In this document: piece by piece, positions 1 through 7,191 of the stretch
Layout of the letters: each line of letters opens with the position of its first letter
Position numbering within the stretch: position 1 is the first letter of the stretch
Assembly: GCA_002491905.1 (NCBI GenBank)
Contig: DKWV01000020.1
Location: 46,852 to 83,221 of the forward strand
DNA length: 36,370 nucleotides
Direction: 5' to 3'
Origin: Lachnospiraceae bacterium UBA7143
GTDB lineage: Bacteria > Bacillota > Clostridia > Lachnospirales > Lachnospiraceae
Made by a program: the position numbers and the translations under genes
The notes under the pieces: generated by a model
What the model was told of the DNA's origin: nothing
What the model saw: the letters and a program-made list of their open reading frames with translations, nothing else
Databases searched by the model: none

Positions 1-1385
1 CCTGCCTGAATAGCAAAAGATTTATCCACACCTTTGAAATTGTTTGTGATGTCTTCTAATTGTTTTAGTCTTGTTGTATATGTCTCTAATGTCTCTCTTC
101 TTGCGCCGGGTCTCGCAGCAGAAATAGTATCAGCAGCCTGCACCAGACACGCAATCAGCGTCTGGGCCTCCACATCCCCGTGGTGGGATTCCACCGCGTT
201 GATGACTACCGGCCCTTCCTTATACTTTCTGCACAGCTCTACGCCCAGCTGGATATGGGATCCTTCCATCTCGTGATCCACAGCTTTACCGATATCATGC
301 AGCAGTCCTGCACGCTTGGCCATCCTGACATCCAGACCCATCTCCGCTGCCAGTAAACCGGAAAGCTGCGCTACCTCGATGGAATGCTTCAGGGCATTCT
401 GTCCGTAGCTGGTTCTGAACTTCATCTTACCAAGCAGTCTCACCAGTTCAGGATGGATACCATGTACGCCGACTTCGAGGGTGGCCGCTTCGCCCTCCTC
501 TTTAATCATGACCTCGACTTCCTTCTGCGCTTTCTCGACCATCTCCTCAATCCTGGCCGGGTGAATACGCCCGTCCACGATCAGCTTTTCGAGAGCGATC
601 CTCGCCACTTCCCTGCGGATCGGGTCAAAGCCGGAGAGAATCACTGCCTCAGGCGTATCGTCAATGATCAGATCCACGCCTGTCATCGTCTCAAGAGTTC
701 TGATATTACGTCCCTCTCTTCCGATAATCCTGCCTTTCATCTCATCATTGGGAAGCTGCACCACAGAAATCGTGGTTTCGGACACATGGTCTGCCGCACA
801 TTTCTGAATGGCTGTAACGACATACTCTTTCGCCTTCTTGTCCGCCTCTTCCTTCGCCCTGCTCTCCATCTCCTTAACCATGACAGCAGTTTCGTGTTTC
901 ACTTCATCCTCAACAATTTTCAACAGATAATCTTTTGCCTGTTCGGAGGTTAAACCAGAGATTCGTTCCAGTTCCTGTAATCTTTGTTCGCTCAGTTTGG
1001 AAATTTCTTCGCGCTGCTTGGCTAAAGCTTCTTCTTTCTCCGCCAGGCTTGCTTCCTTCTTCTCAATAGCGTCCGCTTTCTTGTCAATGTTCTCTTCCTT
1101 CTGCTGCACGCGACGCTCATAGCGCTGCGCTTCGGCACGACGTTCCTTGATTTCCTTGTCCAGCTCATTCTTTGTGCGAATGGACTCTTCCTTGACCTCA
1201 AGCAGCGACTCGCGCTTCTTCGTCTCAGCAGTTTTGAGAGCTTCGTCAATAATCTCTCTGGCTTTCTCGTCCGCATTGCCAAGCTTTGCTTCCACCATCT
1301 TCTTCTGATAGTTTGTCGCAATCAGCGCGGCTGCGGGAACAGCGATCACCAGTGTGACGACTATTGCTACCACAACTTGCCACAT
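1..1385 (-). CDS. rny: Ribonuclease Y (3' end cut by window edge)
   Basis: Membrane-anchored endoribonuclease that starts mRNA decay in Firmicutes. The visible 461 residues hold, in order, an N-terminal membrane helix (about residues 3-22, VVVAIVVTLVIAV), a long charged coiled coil rich in Glu, Lys and Arg (about 25-180), a KH RNA-binding domain with its GREG loop near residue 217, and an HD hydrolase domain whose HDIGKA metal-binding motif is near residue 362. The family is usually about 520 residues, so about 60 C-terminal residues lie outside the window. The start ATG follows AAGGAGG at a normal distance. The gene lies downstream of recA-recX, as in many Clostridia, but has its own promoter overlapping the end of recX. 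The AGGAG of the ribosome binding site sits in a small perfect inverted repeat (1389-1401). Confidence 0.96.
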   Translation of the reverse strand, partial: MWQVVVAIVVTLVIAVPAAALIATNYQKKMVEAKLGNADEKAREIIDEALKTAETKKRESLLEVKEESIRTKNELDKEIKERRAEAQRYERRVQQKEENIDKKADAIEKKEASLAEKEEALAKQREEISKLSEQRLQELERISGLTSEQAKDYLLKIVEDEVKHETAVMVKEMESRAKEEADKKAKEYVVTAIQKCAADHVSETTISVVQLPNDEMKGRIIGREGRNIRTLETMTGVDLIIDDTPEAVILSGFDPIRREVARIALEKLIVDGRIHPARIEEMVEKAQKEVEVMIKEEGEAATLEVGVHGIHPELVRLLGKMKFRTSYGQNALKHSIEVAQLSGLLAAEMGLDVRMAKRAGLLHDIGKAVDHEMEGSHIQLGVELCRKYKEGPVVINAVESHHGDVEAQTLIACLVQAADTISAARPGARRETLETYTTRLKQLEDITNNFKGVDKSFAIQA

Positions 1386-1388
1386 TAC

Positions 1389-1401
1389 AGGAGCACCTCC
1401 T
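1389..1401 (-). promoter_or_regulatory. rny ribosome binding site inside a 5-bp hairpin
   Basis: On the minus strand AGGAG-GTG-CTCCT forms a perfect 5-bp inverted repeat with a 3-nt loop. It contains the AGGAGG ribosome binding site of rny, so a folded transcript would hide that site. The stem is short and no regulatory role is proven. Confidence 0.45.
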
Positions 1402-1497
1402 TATTTAGTTTTCATTGTACATTACCAAATCTATTGACGGCTGTCTTCATCTTACAGATAATGACAACCCGATAGTTAGCAAAACTACAACAAATTA

Positions 1498-1526
1498 ATT
1501 CTATACTGAATTTTATGTTATGTCAA
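1498..1526 (-). promoter_or_regulatory. SigmaA promoter of rny
   Basis: The minus strand reads TTGACA (1521-1526), a 17-bp spacer and TAGAAT (1498-1503). The -35 is perfect and the -10 matches 5 of 6 bases. The -35 overlaps the last codons of recX. The predicted leader before the rny ATG is about 105 nt. Confidence 0.75.
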
Positions 1527-2130
1527 GTAAAAGAGCTTTGTTAATCGCCTCGGAGTGAAAACCTTTTCGATAGAGGAACGCGTACATTCTCTGTTTTTCC
1601 CGTCCGTCAGCCGTTCCGGCATCGTATTTTTTCTTGTTCAACAGACTTCTTATCATAGTCGCCTCGTCCTGCACCGTCCCCTGTTCTTCCAATTCTTCAA
1701 AAACGGCGCGGACCGTATCCTTCCGAATCCCTTTTCTCATCAGATCCTGCTCTATACGCGTCCTGCTCTTCCTGTCCAGGTTATAGGTAATGAAATCTCT
1801 TGTATAGCGCATATCGTCCACGTAACCGTAGGACTCCACATAGGCAAGCGCCTCCTCGATACACGTCTCCGGATATTCCCCGTCCCGCAGCTTCTCACGC
1901 AGGGCCGCCGTTGTATACTCCCTTTTCTGCAGCAGATTCATAGCCCGCTTCTTCGCCCGCAGCGGCAGAATTTCCTCCTGGATCTCGCGCAGGCTCTCCT
2001 CCGTAATCTCCTCCCCTTCCCGGATTCCCAGACGGGTCAGTTCTCCCCTGTAAAGCGCAAAAGCCGGGCTTCCTTCTATGTATACCTTATAGCGGCCTTT
2101 TCCCATATCTGTAAGCTGTGTGACTGTCAT
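1513..2130 (-). CDS. recX: Regulatory protein RecX
   Basis: RecX binds RecA filaments and limits RecA activity in recombination and the SOS response. The 205-residue product has the helical three-helix repeats of the family: a block with ALRxKL-like spacing (residues about 60-95), GYVDDMRYTRDFI, then RIEQDLMRKGI and a C-terminal repeat ending near AFLYRKGFHSEAI. Its ATG overlaps the recA stop codon by four bases (ATGA), so translation is probably coupled and expression should follow the SOS-type recA promoter. Length is normal for Firmicutes RecX. Confidence 0.94.
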   Translation of the reverse strand: MTVTQLTDMGKGRYKVYIEGSPAFALYRGELTRLGIREGEEITEESLREIQEEILPLRAKKRAMNLLQKREYTTAALREKLRDGEYPETCIEEALAYVESYGYVDDMRYTRDFITYNLDRKSRTRIEQDLMRKGIRKDTVRAVFEELEEQGTVQDEATMIRSLLNKKKYDAGTADGREKQRMYAFLYRKGFHSEAINKALLLDIT

Positions 2131-3215
2131 AGTGCATCCTTATCGCCTTTGGCCGCCTTGGCAGGCTTCGATACCGTCCCGGAAGATGCCTCTCCTGCTG
2201 ACGGTTCCTCCGCCGGATCCGTCTCCATGTTGAAAAGTTCCCTGACCTTTCTCTCTATCTCCGCGCAGACCTGCGGATTGTCCTTCAGATACTGTTTCGC
2301 ATTTTCCCTGCCCTGTCCGATCTTATTCCCGTCGTAGGCATACCATGCGCCGCTCTTATTGACAATGTTATTCTCCGCCGCCAGATCAAGGATATCGCCC
2401 TGGGTGGAAATGCCCTCGCCGAACATAATATCAAATTCCGCCTCTTTGAAGGGCGGAGCCACCTTATTCTTGACAACCTTAACGCGGGTTCTGTTGCCGA
2501 TCACCTCGCCGCCCTGCTTAAGCGACTCTATCCTCCTGACGTCCAGTCTCACAGAGGAGTAGAACTTCAGGGCGCGGCCGCCCGTGGTCGTCTCCGGGTT
2601 TCCGAACATCACGCCCACCTTCTCGCGCAGCTGGTTGATAAAAACAACCGTGCAGTTAGATTTGCTGATAACCGCCGTCAGCTTTCTAAGCGCCTGGGAC
2701 ATCAGCCTGGCCTGCAGGCCCACATGGCTGTCCCCCATATCGCCGTCAATCTCCGCCTTGGGCACCAGGGCCGCCACGGAATCCACCACGATAATGTCCA
2801 CGGCACCTGAGCGCACCATTGTCTCCGTGATCTCCAGCGCCTGCTCCCCGCAGTCCGGCTGGGAAATATAAAGATTGTCAATATCCACACCGATATTTTT
2901 CGCATAGACGGGGTCTAACGCATGCTCCGCGTCAATAAAACCGGCAATGCCGCCGCGCTTTTGCACCTCCGCAATCATATGCAGGGTAACTGTAGTCTTA
3001 CCGCTGGATTCAGGTCCGTAAATCTCAATCACCCTCCCCTTCGGGATACCGCCAAGTCCCAGCGCAATATCCAGACTTAAGGATCCCGTGGGAATCGTCT
3101 CCACATTCATCTGCACGGAAGGATCACCCAGTTTCATGACGGCTCCCTTTCCGAACTGCCTCTCTATCTGCCCTAAGGCCGCATCCAATGCTTTTAATTT
3201 CTCATCTCTTTCCAT
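2127..3215 (-). CDS. recA: Recombinase RecA
   Basis: RecA forms ATP-dependent filaments on single-stranded DNA, drives strand exchange and triggers LexA self-cleavage. The 362-residue product has Walker A GPESSGKT at residues 67-74, Walker B DIIVVDSVAAL near 140, the NQLREKVG segment and L2 loop (GNPETTTGG) near 190-210, and an acidic-then-basic C-terminal tail. I chose the ATG at 3215 because GGAGGG lies just upstream of it and because MERDEKLKAL aligns with the usual clostridial N-terminus. An in-frame ATG at 3227, which would add MEGN, has a poorer ribosome binding site. The gene is followed by overlapping recX and preceded by a promoter with two SOS boxes. Confidence 0.98.
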   Translation of the reverse strand: MERDEKLKALDAALGQIERQFGKGAVMKLGDPSVQMNVETIPTGSLSLDIALGLGGIPKGRVIEIYGPESSGKTTVTLHMIAEVQKRGGIAGFIDAEHALDPVYAKNIGVDIDNLYISQPDCGEQALEITETMVRSGAVDIIVVDSVAALVPKAEIDGDMGDSHVGLQARLMSQALRKLTAVISKSNCTVVFINQLREKVGVMFGNPETTTGGRALKFYSSVRLDVRRIESLKQGGEVIGNRTRVKVVKNKVAPPFKEAEFDIMFGEGISTQGDILDLAAENNIVNKSGAWYAYDGNKIGQGRENAKQYLKDNPQVCAEIERKVRELFNMETDPAEEPSAGEASSGTVSKPAKAAKGDKDAL

Positions 3216-3232
3216 GTTTCCCTCCATGTCGA

Positions 3233-3247
3233 GGCGGCTTCTCCGCC
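3233..3247 (-). other. Short hairpin in recA leader
   Basis: GGCGG-AGAAG-CCGCC on the minus strand can form a 5-bp GC stem in the recA leader, upstream of the GGAGGG ribosome binding site. It may affect mRNA stability or initiation, but no function can be assigned from sequence. Confidence 0.35.
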
Positions 3248-3257
3248 CTCTCTTGCA

Positions 3258-3294
3258 GAACGTTTGTTCTCATCATAGAATAAAACAAATGTTC
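3258..3294 (-). promoter_or_regulatory. Two LexA (SOS) boxes at the recA promoter
   Basis: The proximal box (3258-3269) reads GAACAAACGTTC on the minus strand and fits the Gram-positive GAAC-N4-GTTC core exactly. The distal box (3283-3294) reads GAACATTTGTTT, one base off in the core, and lies in the -35/-10 spacer. Their centres are 25 bp apart and flank the -10 element, a layout expected for LexA repression of recA. lexA itself is not in this window. Confidence 0.85.
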
Positions 3295-3305
3295 GTTTTT
3301 GTCAA
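3277..3305 (-). promoter_or_regulatory. SigmaA promoter of recA-recX
   Basis: The minus strand has TTGACA (3300-3305), a 17-bp spacer and TATTCT (3277-3282). One SOS box lies in the spacer and another just downstream of the -10. Confidence 0.82.
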
Positions 3306-3564
3306 CTTCAAATTTGATAAACCGATCTTATCACTTTTCATGTCCCATAAACGACACTTTACCCTCCTTTCCTCTGCTGAATTTGAAAAAATATGGAAAT
3401 CGTGGCGAAATGCCGGACATGCATATGCATAACAGATTTCACTTTCTCAGATAAAACCAGTCTACCAGAGAATCCTTGAATCCGCAAGCCCTTCTTTATG
3501 GAAGCCTTCTTCTTCGCAGCGCAGCCTCTGCCGCTGCGTTTTGGACACGCTTCCCACATACCGC
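3306..3564. other. Non-coding stretch between recA promoter and upstream terminator
   Basis: No convincing gene is seen here. The stretch holds a 12-bp perfect palindrome, ATGCATATGCAT (3419-3430), flanked by GAAAT and ATTTC arms. It also holds a GC-rich inverted repeat at 3515-3538 (CGCAGCG and CGCTGCG arms) followed by TTTT on the plus strand, where no gene ends. A minus-strand reading frame at 3359-3583 has no family features. Confidence 0.5.
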
Positions 3565-3606
3565 AAAAAGGGAGCGCAGGCATCCGCGGACGCCCGTGCC
3601 CCTTTT
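3565..3606 (-). terminator. Rho-independent terminator of the yicC-to-repeat-protein operon
   Basis: It begins 12 nt after the stop codon at 3618. On the minus strand an AAAAGGGG arm pairs with TCCCTTTTT around an inner stem CGGGCGTC/GATGCCTG (one G-T pair at each end), with a small internal loop, and the transcript ends in five U. The A-tract/T-tract symmetry could also terminate plus-strand transcripts. Confidence 0.75.
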
Positions 3607-3617
3607 CCCTGTCTTCC

Positions 3618-5300
3618 CTAAAACACTTTCAGATACTTCTCATACTCCTCATAGGTGACCGTCACCCAGCCCTCCTCATAGTTAAACCCAATCTCCATGC
3701 CTTTCGGCGTGTAGAGGACAATGATATCGTCGGATTTAAAATAATCTGTGATCTGCTGGTCCGTCATGTAAGTAAGATAGGAAATTTCCCCGTTCTGCTC
3801 ATCGCTCTTCTGGCGGAATTCCACGGAAAAATCGTCATCAACCGCAAGGATATCCTCATTGTCCAGAATAACACCGTTCTTCATATCAATATTGATGCTG
3901 CGCAGAAAAACGCCGCCGTCCGTGTCGCTGTACATCTCCTCCTGATAGCCAATGCTCAGCTTATCCTCATCCATATAAGTCACATAACCGATCAGGGATG
4001 CCACGAAATAATTATCCCCGCTCTCCTTGACGTGGGACTCATACTCCTTTTCGAAAAGCTCTGTGATCTCTTCCACCTCTTTCCGGATATCCTTGTTGAT
4101 CTTATCCAGATTCGGCACGTCTTCCCCAGAAATAACAGGAATACTGGCCATAATTATGACATTGTCATAATCAGACTCATACCCCTCATACTCATAGTCC
4201 TCCAGCTCCACCTGATAAGATAGATCAGTCCTGATTTCATTGTGCAGATTATAATACTGGTCGTTATCCCCGGCATCATCGGTGTAATCGTCCCCGTAAA
4301 AGTCATCATAATTAAAATAATCACCGTAATCATAATCATCATCATAATCGTAGTCAAAATCGTAATCATCATGATCGTCATGATAATTGTAATCATAATC
4401 ATCGTCAAAATCATACACATCACGACGGAGGTCTTTCTTTTCCTTCTCGGAAAGCAGATTTACCGCCTTGCTCGCCAGGGCAAATACCGCTACCAGGAAC
4501 AGAATGACAATGCCGATGACTATACCCACAATCAACCCCGTGTGCTGCTTTTTCTGGGGCATCGCATAGGGACTGTACGGATTATCGTAAGGCGGCTGTG
4601 CACCAAAAGGAGGCTGCCCGCCGTAACCACCGCCTGCCTGCTGGTTTCCGTAAGAGGGCTGACTGCCCGTCCCGGTTCCATAGGGAGACTGTGTGCCGTA
4701 ACCGCTGTTCTGGTTACCATCAGAAGGCTGTGCGCCATAATTTCCCGTCTGATTCCCGTATGAAGGCTGTGCGCCGTAATCTCCCTGCATCTGGCTACTG
4801 TATGGGGGCTGTGCGCCGTAGCCCTGCGTCTGGTTACCGTATGGGGGCTGTGCGCCGTAGCCCTGCGTCTGGTTACCGTATGGAGGCTGCGCGCCGTAAC
4901 CCTGCGTCTGGTTACCGTATGGAGACTGTGCGCCGTAACCCTGCGTCTGGTTACCATATGGGGGCTGTGCGCCGTAACCCTGCGTCTGGTTACCATATGG
5001 GGGCTGTGCGCCGTAGCCCTGCGTCTGGTTACCGTATGGAGGCTGTGCGCCGTAACCCTGCGTCTGATTACCATACGGAGACTGTGCGCCATAGCTTTCC
5101 GCCTGATTACCGGAAAAAAGGCCGTGCGTATCTGCCACGGCTGTCTCCGGCTCTGTCTCTCCTACGACAACGGCTGTCTCCACCACTTCCGGCGTTGTAT
5201 AAATATCTTCACTGCTCTCGGATACATAGGGATCTGTATAGACATCGCTTTCCCTGTCTTCTCCCCCCTGCTGATCCTCCATCTTATCAGATTCGTTCAT
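3618..5300 (-). CDS. Membrane-anchored low-complexity repeat protein with RsiV/DUF3298-like C-terminal domain
   Basis: The 560-residue product has four parts. First is an acidic, disordered N-terminus without a signal peptide (1-65). Second is about ten tandem copies of a 13-residue unit close to YGAQPPYGNQTQG (70-200), followed by a degenerate Gly/Gln/Tyr/Pro region. Third is one membrane helix (about 255-276, LIVGIVIGIVILFLVAVFAL), so the repeats should be cytoplasmic and the rest outside. Fourth is a very Asp/Tyr-rich segment (about 295-355) and a folded domain of about 190 residues ending in TVTYEEYEKYLKVF, which resembles the extracellular DUF3298 domain of RsiV-type proteins. It follows cinA by 30 bp with a good AGGAGA ribosome binding site and precedes a terminator. 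Function is unknown; the domain call is by inspection and uncertain. Confidence 0.82.
   Translation of the reverse strand: MNESDKMEDQQGGEDRESDVYTDPYVSESSEDIYTTPEVVETAVVVGETEPETAVADTHGLFSGNQAESYGAQSPYGNQTQGYGAQPPYGNQTQGYGAQPPYGNQTQGYGAQPPYGNQTQGYGAQSPYGNQTQGYGAQPPYGNQTQGYGAQPPYGNQTQGYGAQPPYSSQMQGDYGAQPSYGNQTGNYGAQPSDGNQNSGYGTQSPYGTGTGSQPSYGNQQAGGGYGGQPPFGAQPPYDNPYSPYAMPQKKQHTGLIVGIVIGIVILFLVAVFALASKAVNLLSEKEKKDLRRDVYDFDDDYDYNYHDDHDDYDFDYDYDDDYDYGDYFNYDDFYGDDYTDDAGDNDQYYNLHNEIRTDLSYQVELEDYEYEGYESDYDNVIIMASIPVISGEDVPNLDKINKDIRKEVEEITELFEKEYESHVKESGDNYFVASLIGYVTYMDEDKLSIGYQEEMYSDTDGGVFLRSINIDMKNGVILDNEDILAVDDDFSVEFRQKSDEQNGEISYLTYMTDQQITDYFKSDDIIVLYTPKGMEIGFNYEEGWVTVTYEEYEKYLKVF
4701..5093 (-). 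repeat. 39-bp in-frame coding tandem repeat
   Basis: About ten units of 39 bp encode YGAQ(P/S)PYGNQTQG. The seven best copies have their NQTQ codons at exactly 39-bp steps (near 4822, 4861, 4900, 4939, 4978, 5017 and 5056). Units toward the membrane helix have diverged. Copies differ mostly at synonymous positions or Pro/Ser, which suggests expansion by slippage or recombination followed by selection on the protein. Confidence 0.93.
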
Positions 5301-5330
5301 ATTTCTCTCCTTTTTCCCGTTACTCTTTTT

Positions 5331-6602
5331 CTACTTCTCCTTGCCGCCGAAAGTCACTTCGCTGTAATACTGCAGGATACATTCCCTCATCAGGGAAAGT
5401 GCCGCGGATACCGTGCTCTCCCTGATTTTTTCCCGACTGCCGTGGAAATGACACTCCCTCACCGTAATTCTTCCGCACACGTCGCAGCCGATATACACCA
5501 GACCTACCGGTTTTTCCGGCGTGCCGCCGTCCGGGCCCGCAATGCCTGTGGTGGAAACGCTCACATCGGTTCTGGCAAGAGCCGCCGCCGTCTTCGCCAT
5601 CTCTCTGGCAATCTGCTCGCTCACCGCTCCGTGCTTGATCAGAATATTCTTTTTGATCCCCAGCAGTCTGCGTTTGGATTTATTGGAATAAGTCACATAG
5701 CCGGATTTAAACACTTCCGACACACCAGGCACGTTGATCAGTCTGGCAGAAAGCATACCGCCCGTGCAGGATTCCACCGTACAGGCTGTCAGCTTATTTG
5801 CCGTGAGCAGATCCACCACCGCCTTCTCCAGCGTCACTTCGCTGTCCGTGGTATAAACATGGTTCCCGAAACGTCCCTTCAACTCCTTAACCACAGGCTT
5901 TACCAGCTTCTTTGCCTCTTTCTCGTCCTGAGCCGTAGCCGTCACACGTAGATGCACTTCCCCGGTCTTTGCATATGTAGCAATGGTGGGGTTATTCTGT
6001 GAATCAATCAGATCCTCCACCATGCTCTCTGCCTTACTCTCCCCCACGCCGCAGATTTTCACGGTCTGAGAATAAATGACCCCTGATTTCAGTCCCGCCA
6101 GATAAGGCATGATCGACTTCTCAAACATGGGGATCAGTTCACCGGGAGGCCCCGGCATCAGCACCACATGTTTTCCGTTCTCCGCCATAATAATACCCGG
6201 TGCCGTGCCGCCCGGATTTTCCACCACGGTACAACCCTCCGGCACCATCGCCTGCTTCCAGTTATTTTCCGTAATCTCGAGATTCCTCTCCGCAAAAAAC
6301 TGCCGGATTGCCTCCTTGGAAGGCTCATGAAGATACAGTTCTTTCCCCATCACCTTCGCCGCCGCCTCTTTGGTCAGATCATCCTGCGTGGGGCCAAGTC
6401 CCCCGGAAAGGAGAATAATGTCCGCCCTTGTGAGCGCCAGGCGAATCGTATCCATCAGCCTCTCCTCGTTATCCCCCACCACATCCTGATGATAGCAGGA
6501 AAGACCGAGCCCCGCGCACTTTTCCGCAAGATAGGCCGCGTTTGTGTTCACGATATTCCCAAGCAATATCTCTGTTCCAACTGCAATAATCTCAACTGTC
6601 AT
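5331..6602 (-). CDS. cinA: CinA-family protein (nicotinamide-nucleotide amidohydrolase)
   Basis: The 423 residues give a full-length CinA: an N-terminal MoCF/COG1058 domain (MTVEIIAVGTEILLG, LSGGLGPTQDDLTKE, then LMPGPPGEL near residue 150) and a C-terminal PncC amidase domain (SCTGGMLSARLINVPG, then TGIAGPDGGTPEKPVGLV). The amidase recycles NMN in pyridine nucleotide salvage, and the N-terminal domain has ADP-ribose pyrophosphatase activity in studied homologues. In many Firmicutes it sits directly before recA; here the repeat-protein gene and a terminator separate them. It lies 52 bp after pgsA. Confidence 0.95.
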   Translation of the reverse strand: MTVEIIAVGTEILLGNIVNTNAAYLAEKCAGLGLSCYHQDVVGDNEERLMDTIRLALTRADIILLSGGLGPTQDDLTKEAAAKVMGKELYLHEPSKEAIRQFFAERNLEITENNWKQAMVPEGCTVVENPGGTAPGIIMAENGKHVVLMPGPPGELIPMFEKSIMPYLAGLKSGVIYSQTVKICGVGESKAESMVEDLIDSQNNPTIATYAKTGEVHLRVTATAQDEKEAKKLVKPVVKELKGRFGNHVYTTDSEVTLEKAVVDLLTANKLTACTVESCTGGMLSARLINVPGVSEVFKSGYVTYSNKSKRRLLGIKKNILIKHGAVSEQIAREMAKTAAALARTDVSVSTTGIAGPDGGTPEKPVGLVYIGCDVCGRITVRECHFHGSREKIRESTVSAALSLMRECILQYYSEVTFGGKEK

Positions 6603-6654
6603 AACCTTATCATCCCTCTTTGCCCAAACGTCACATCCGTTATTATATTGTATC

Positions 6655-7191
6655 CTACTTGTTGTTATCCTGCATCACGCTCTTGTTCTTGATCAGATAA
6701 TCCACCAGAGAAATCACCGTCAGGGCCACTGCCACCCACATCACGACCTGCGTCACAAGGGCAAGCGGCGAAAGGTCGGCAATCATCAGACAGATCATAA
6801 GAATCTGGAAGGTTGTCTTAAACTTGCCCCAGTAGCTTGCCGCAATCACTACCCCGTTGTCCGAGGCCACCAGGCGGAAGCCGCTGATGATAAACTCCCT
6901 CGCGATGATGATGATTACGATCCATGCCGGGATCCGCGCAAGCTCCACCAGACAGATCAGCGCCGAGCAGACAAGAAGCTTATCAGCCAGCGGATCCATA
7001 AACTTACCAAAGTTTGTTACCAGATTATATTTCCTGGCGATATGGCCGTCCAAAAAGTCTGTCAGGCTGGCAATAATAAAAATCGCCAGCGCGATCCACT
7101 TATCGTAAGCCGTAATATCAAACAGCAGAAGCACCACAAAAAAAGGAATCAATATCACACGAAAAATTGTTAATTTATTCGGCAGATTCAT
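6655..7191 (-). CDS. pgsA: CDP-diacylglycerol-glycerol-3-phosphate 3-phosphatidyltransferase
   Basis: It catalyses the committed step of phosphatidylglycerol synthesis at the membrane, making phosphatidylglycerol phosphate from CDP-diacylglycerol and glycerol 3-phosphate. The 178-residue hydrophobic product begins MNLPNKLTIFRVILIPFF. It carries the CDP-alcohol phosphatidyltransferase signature DG-x2-AR-x8-G-x3-D-x3-D, seen as DGHIAR, then GKFMDPLADK (near residues 47-70), with several membrane helices. Its start overlaps the end of rimO by 17 bp, so the two are probably translationally coupled. Confidence 0.95.
   Translation of the reverse strand: MNLPNKLTIFRVILIPFFVVLLLFDITAYDKWIALAIFIIASLTDFLDGHIARKYNLVTNFGKFMDPLADKLLVCSALICLVELARIPAWIVIIIIAREFIISGFRLVASDNGVVIAASYWGKFKTTFQILMICLMIADLSPLALVTQVVMWVAVALTVISLVDYLIKNKSVMQDNNK

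Noticed and set aside
3515..3538. Second terminator-like hairpin (CGCAGCG/CGCTGCG) after the repeat-protein gene
   Set aside because: The T-run lies on the plus-strand side, where no gene ends; on the minus strand GAAGAAGAAGG follows it.
3359..3583. 74-codon minus-strand frame upstream of recA
   Set aside because: It begins inside the terminator region, has no recognisable motif and no promoter or suitable start context.
4701..5093. CRISPR-like regular repeat spacing
   Set aside because: The 39-bp units are contiguous with no unique spacers, keep an open reading frame and encode a periodic protein segment.
4598..5425. Plus-strand open frame across the repeat gene
   Set aside because: It is the complement of the repetitive coding sequence, rich in Arg and Ser, without family motifs or a ribosome binding site.
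6544..7173. 209-codon plus-strand frame opposite pgsA
   Set aside because: It is the antisense of a well-supported gene with both catalytic motifs; its translation has no family features.
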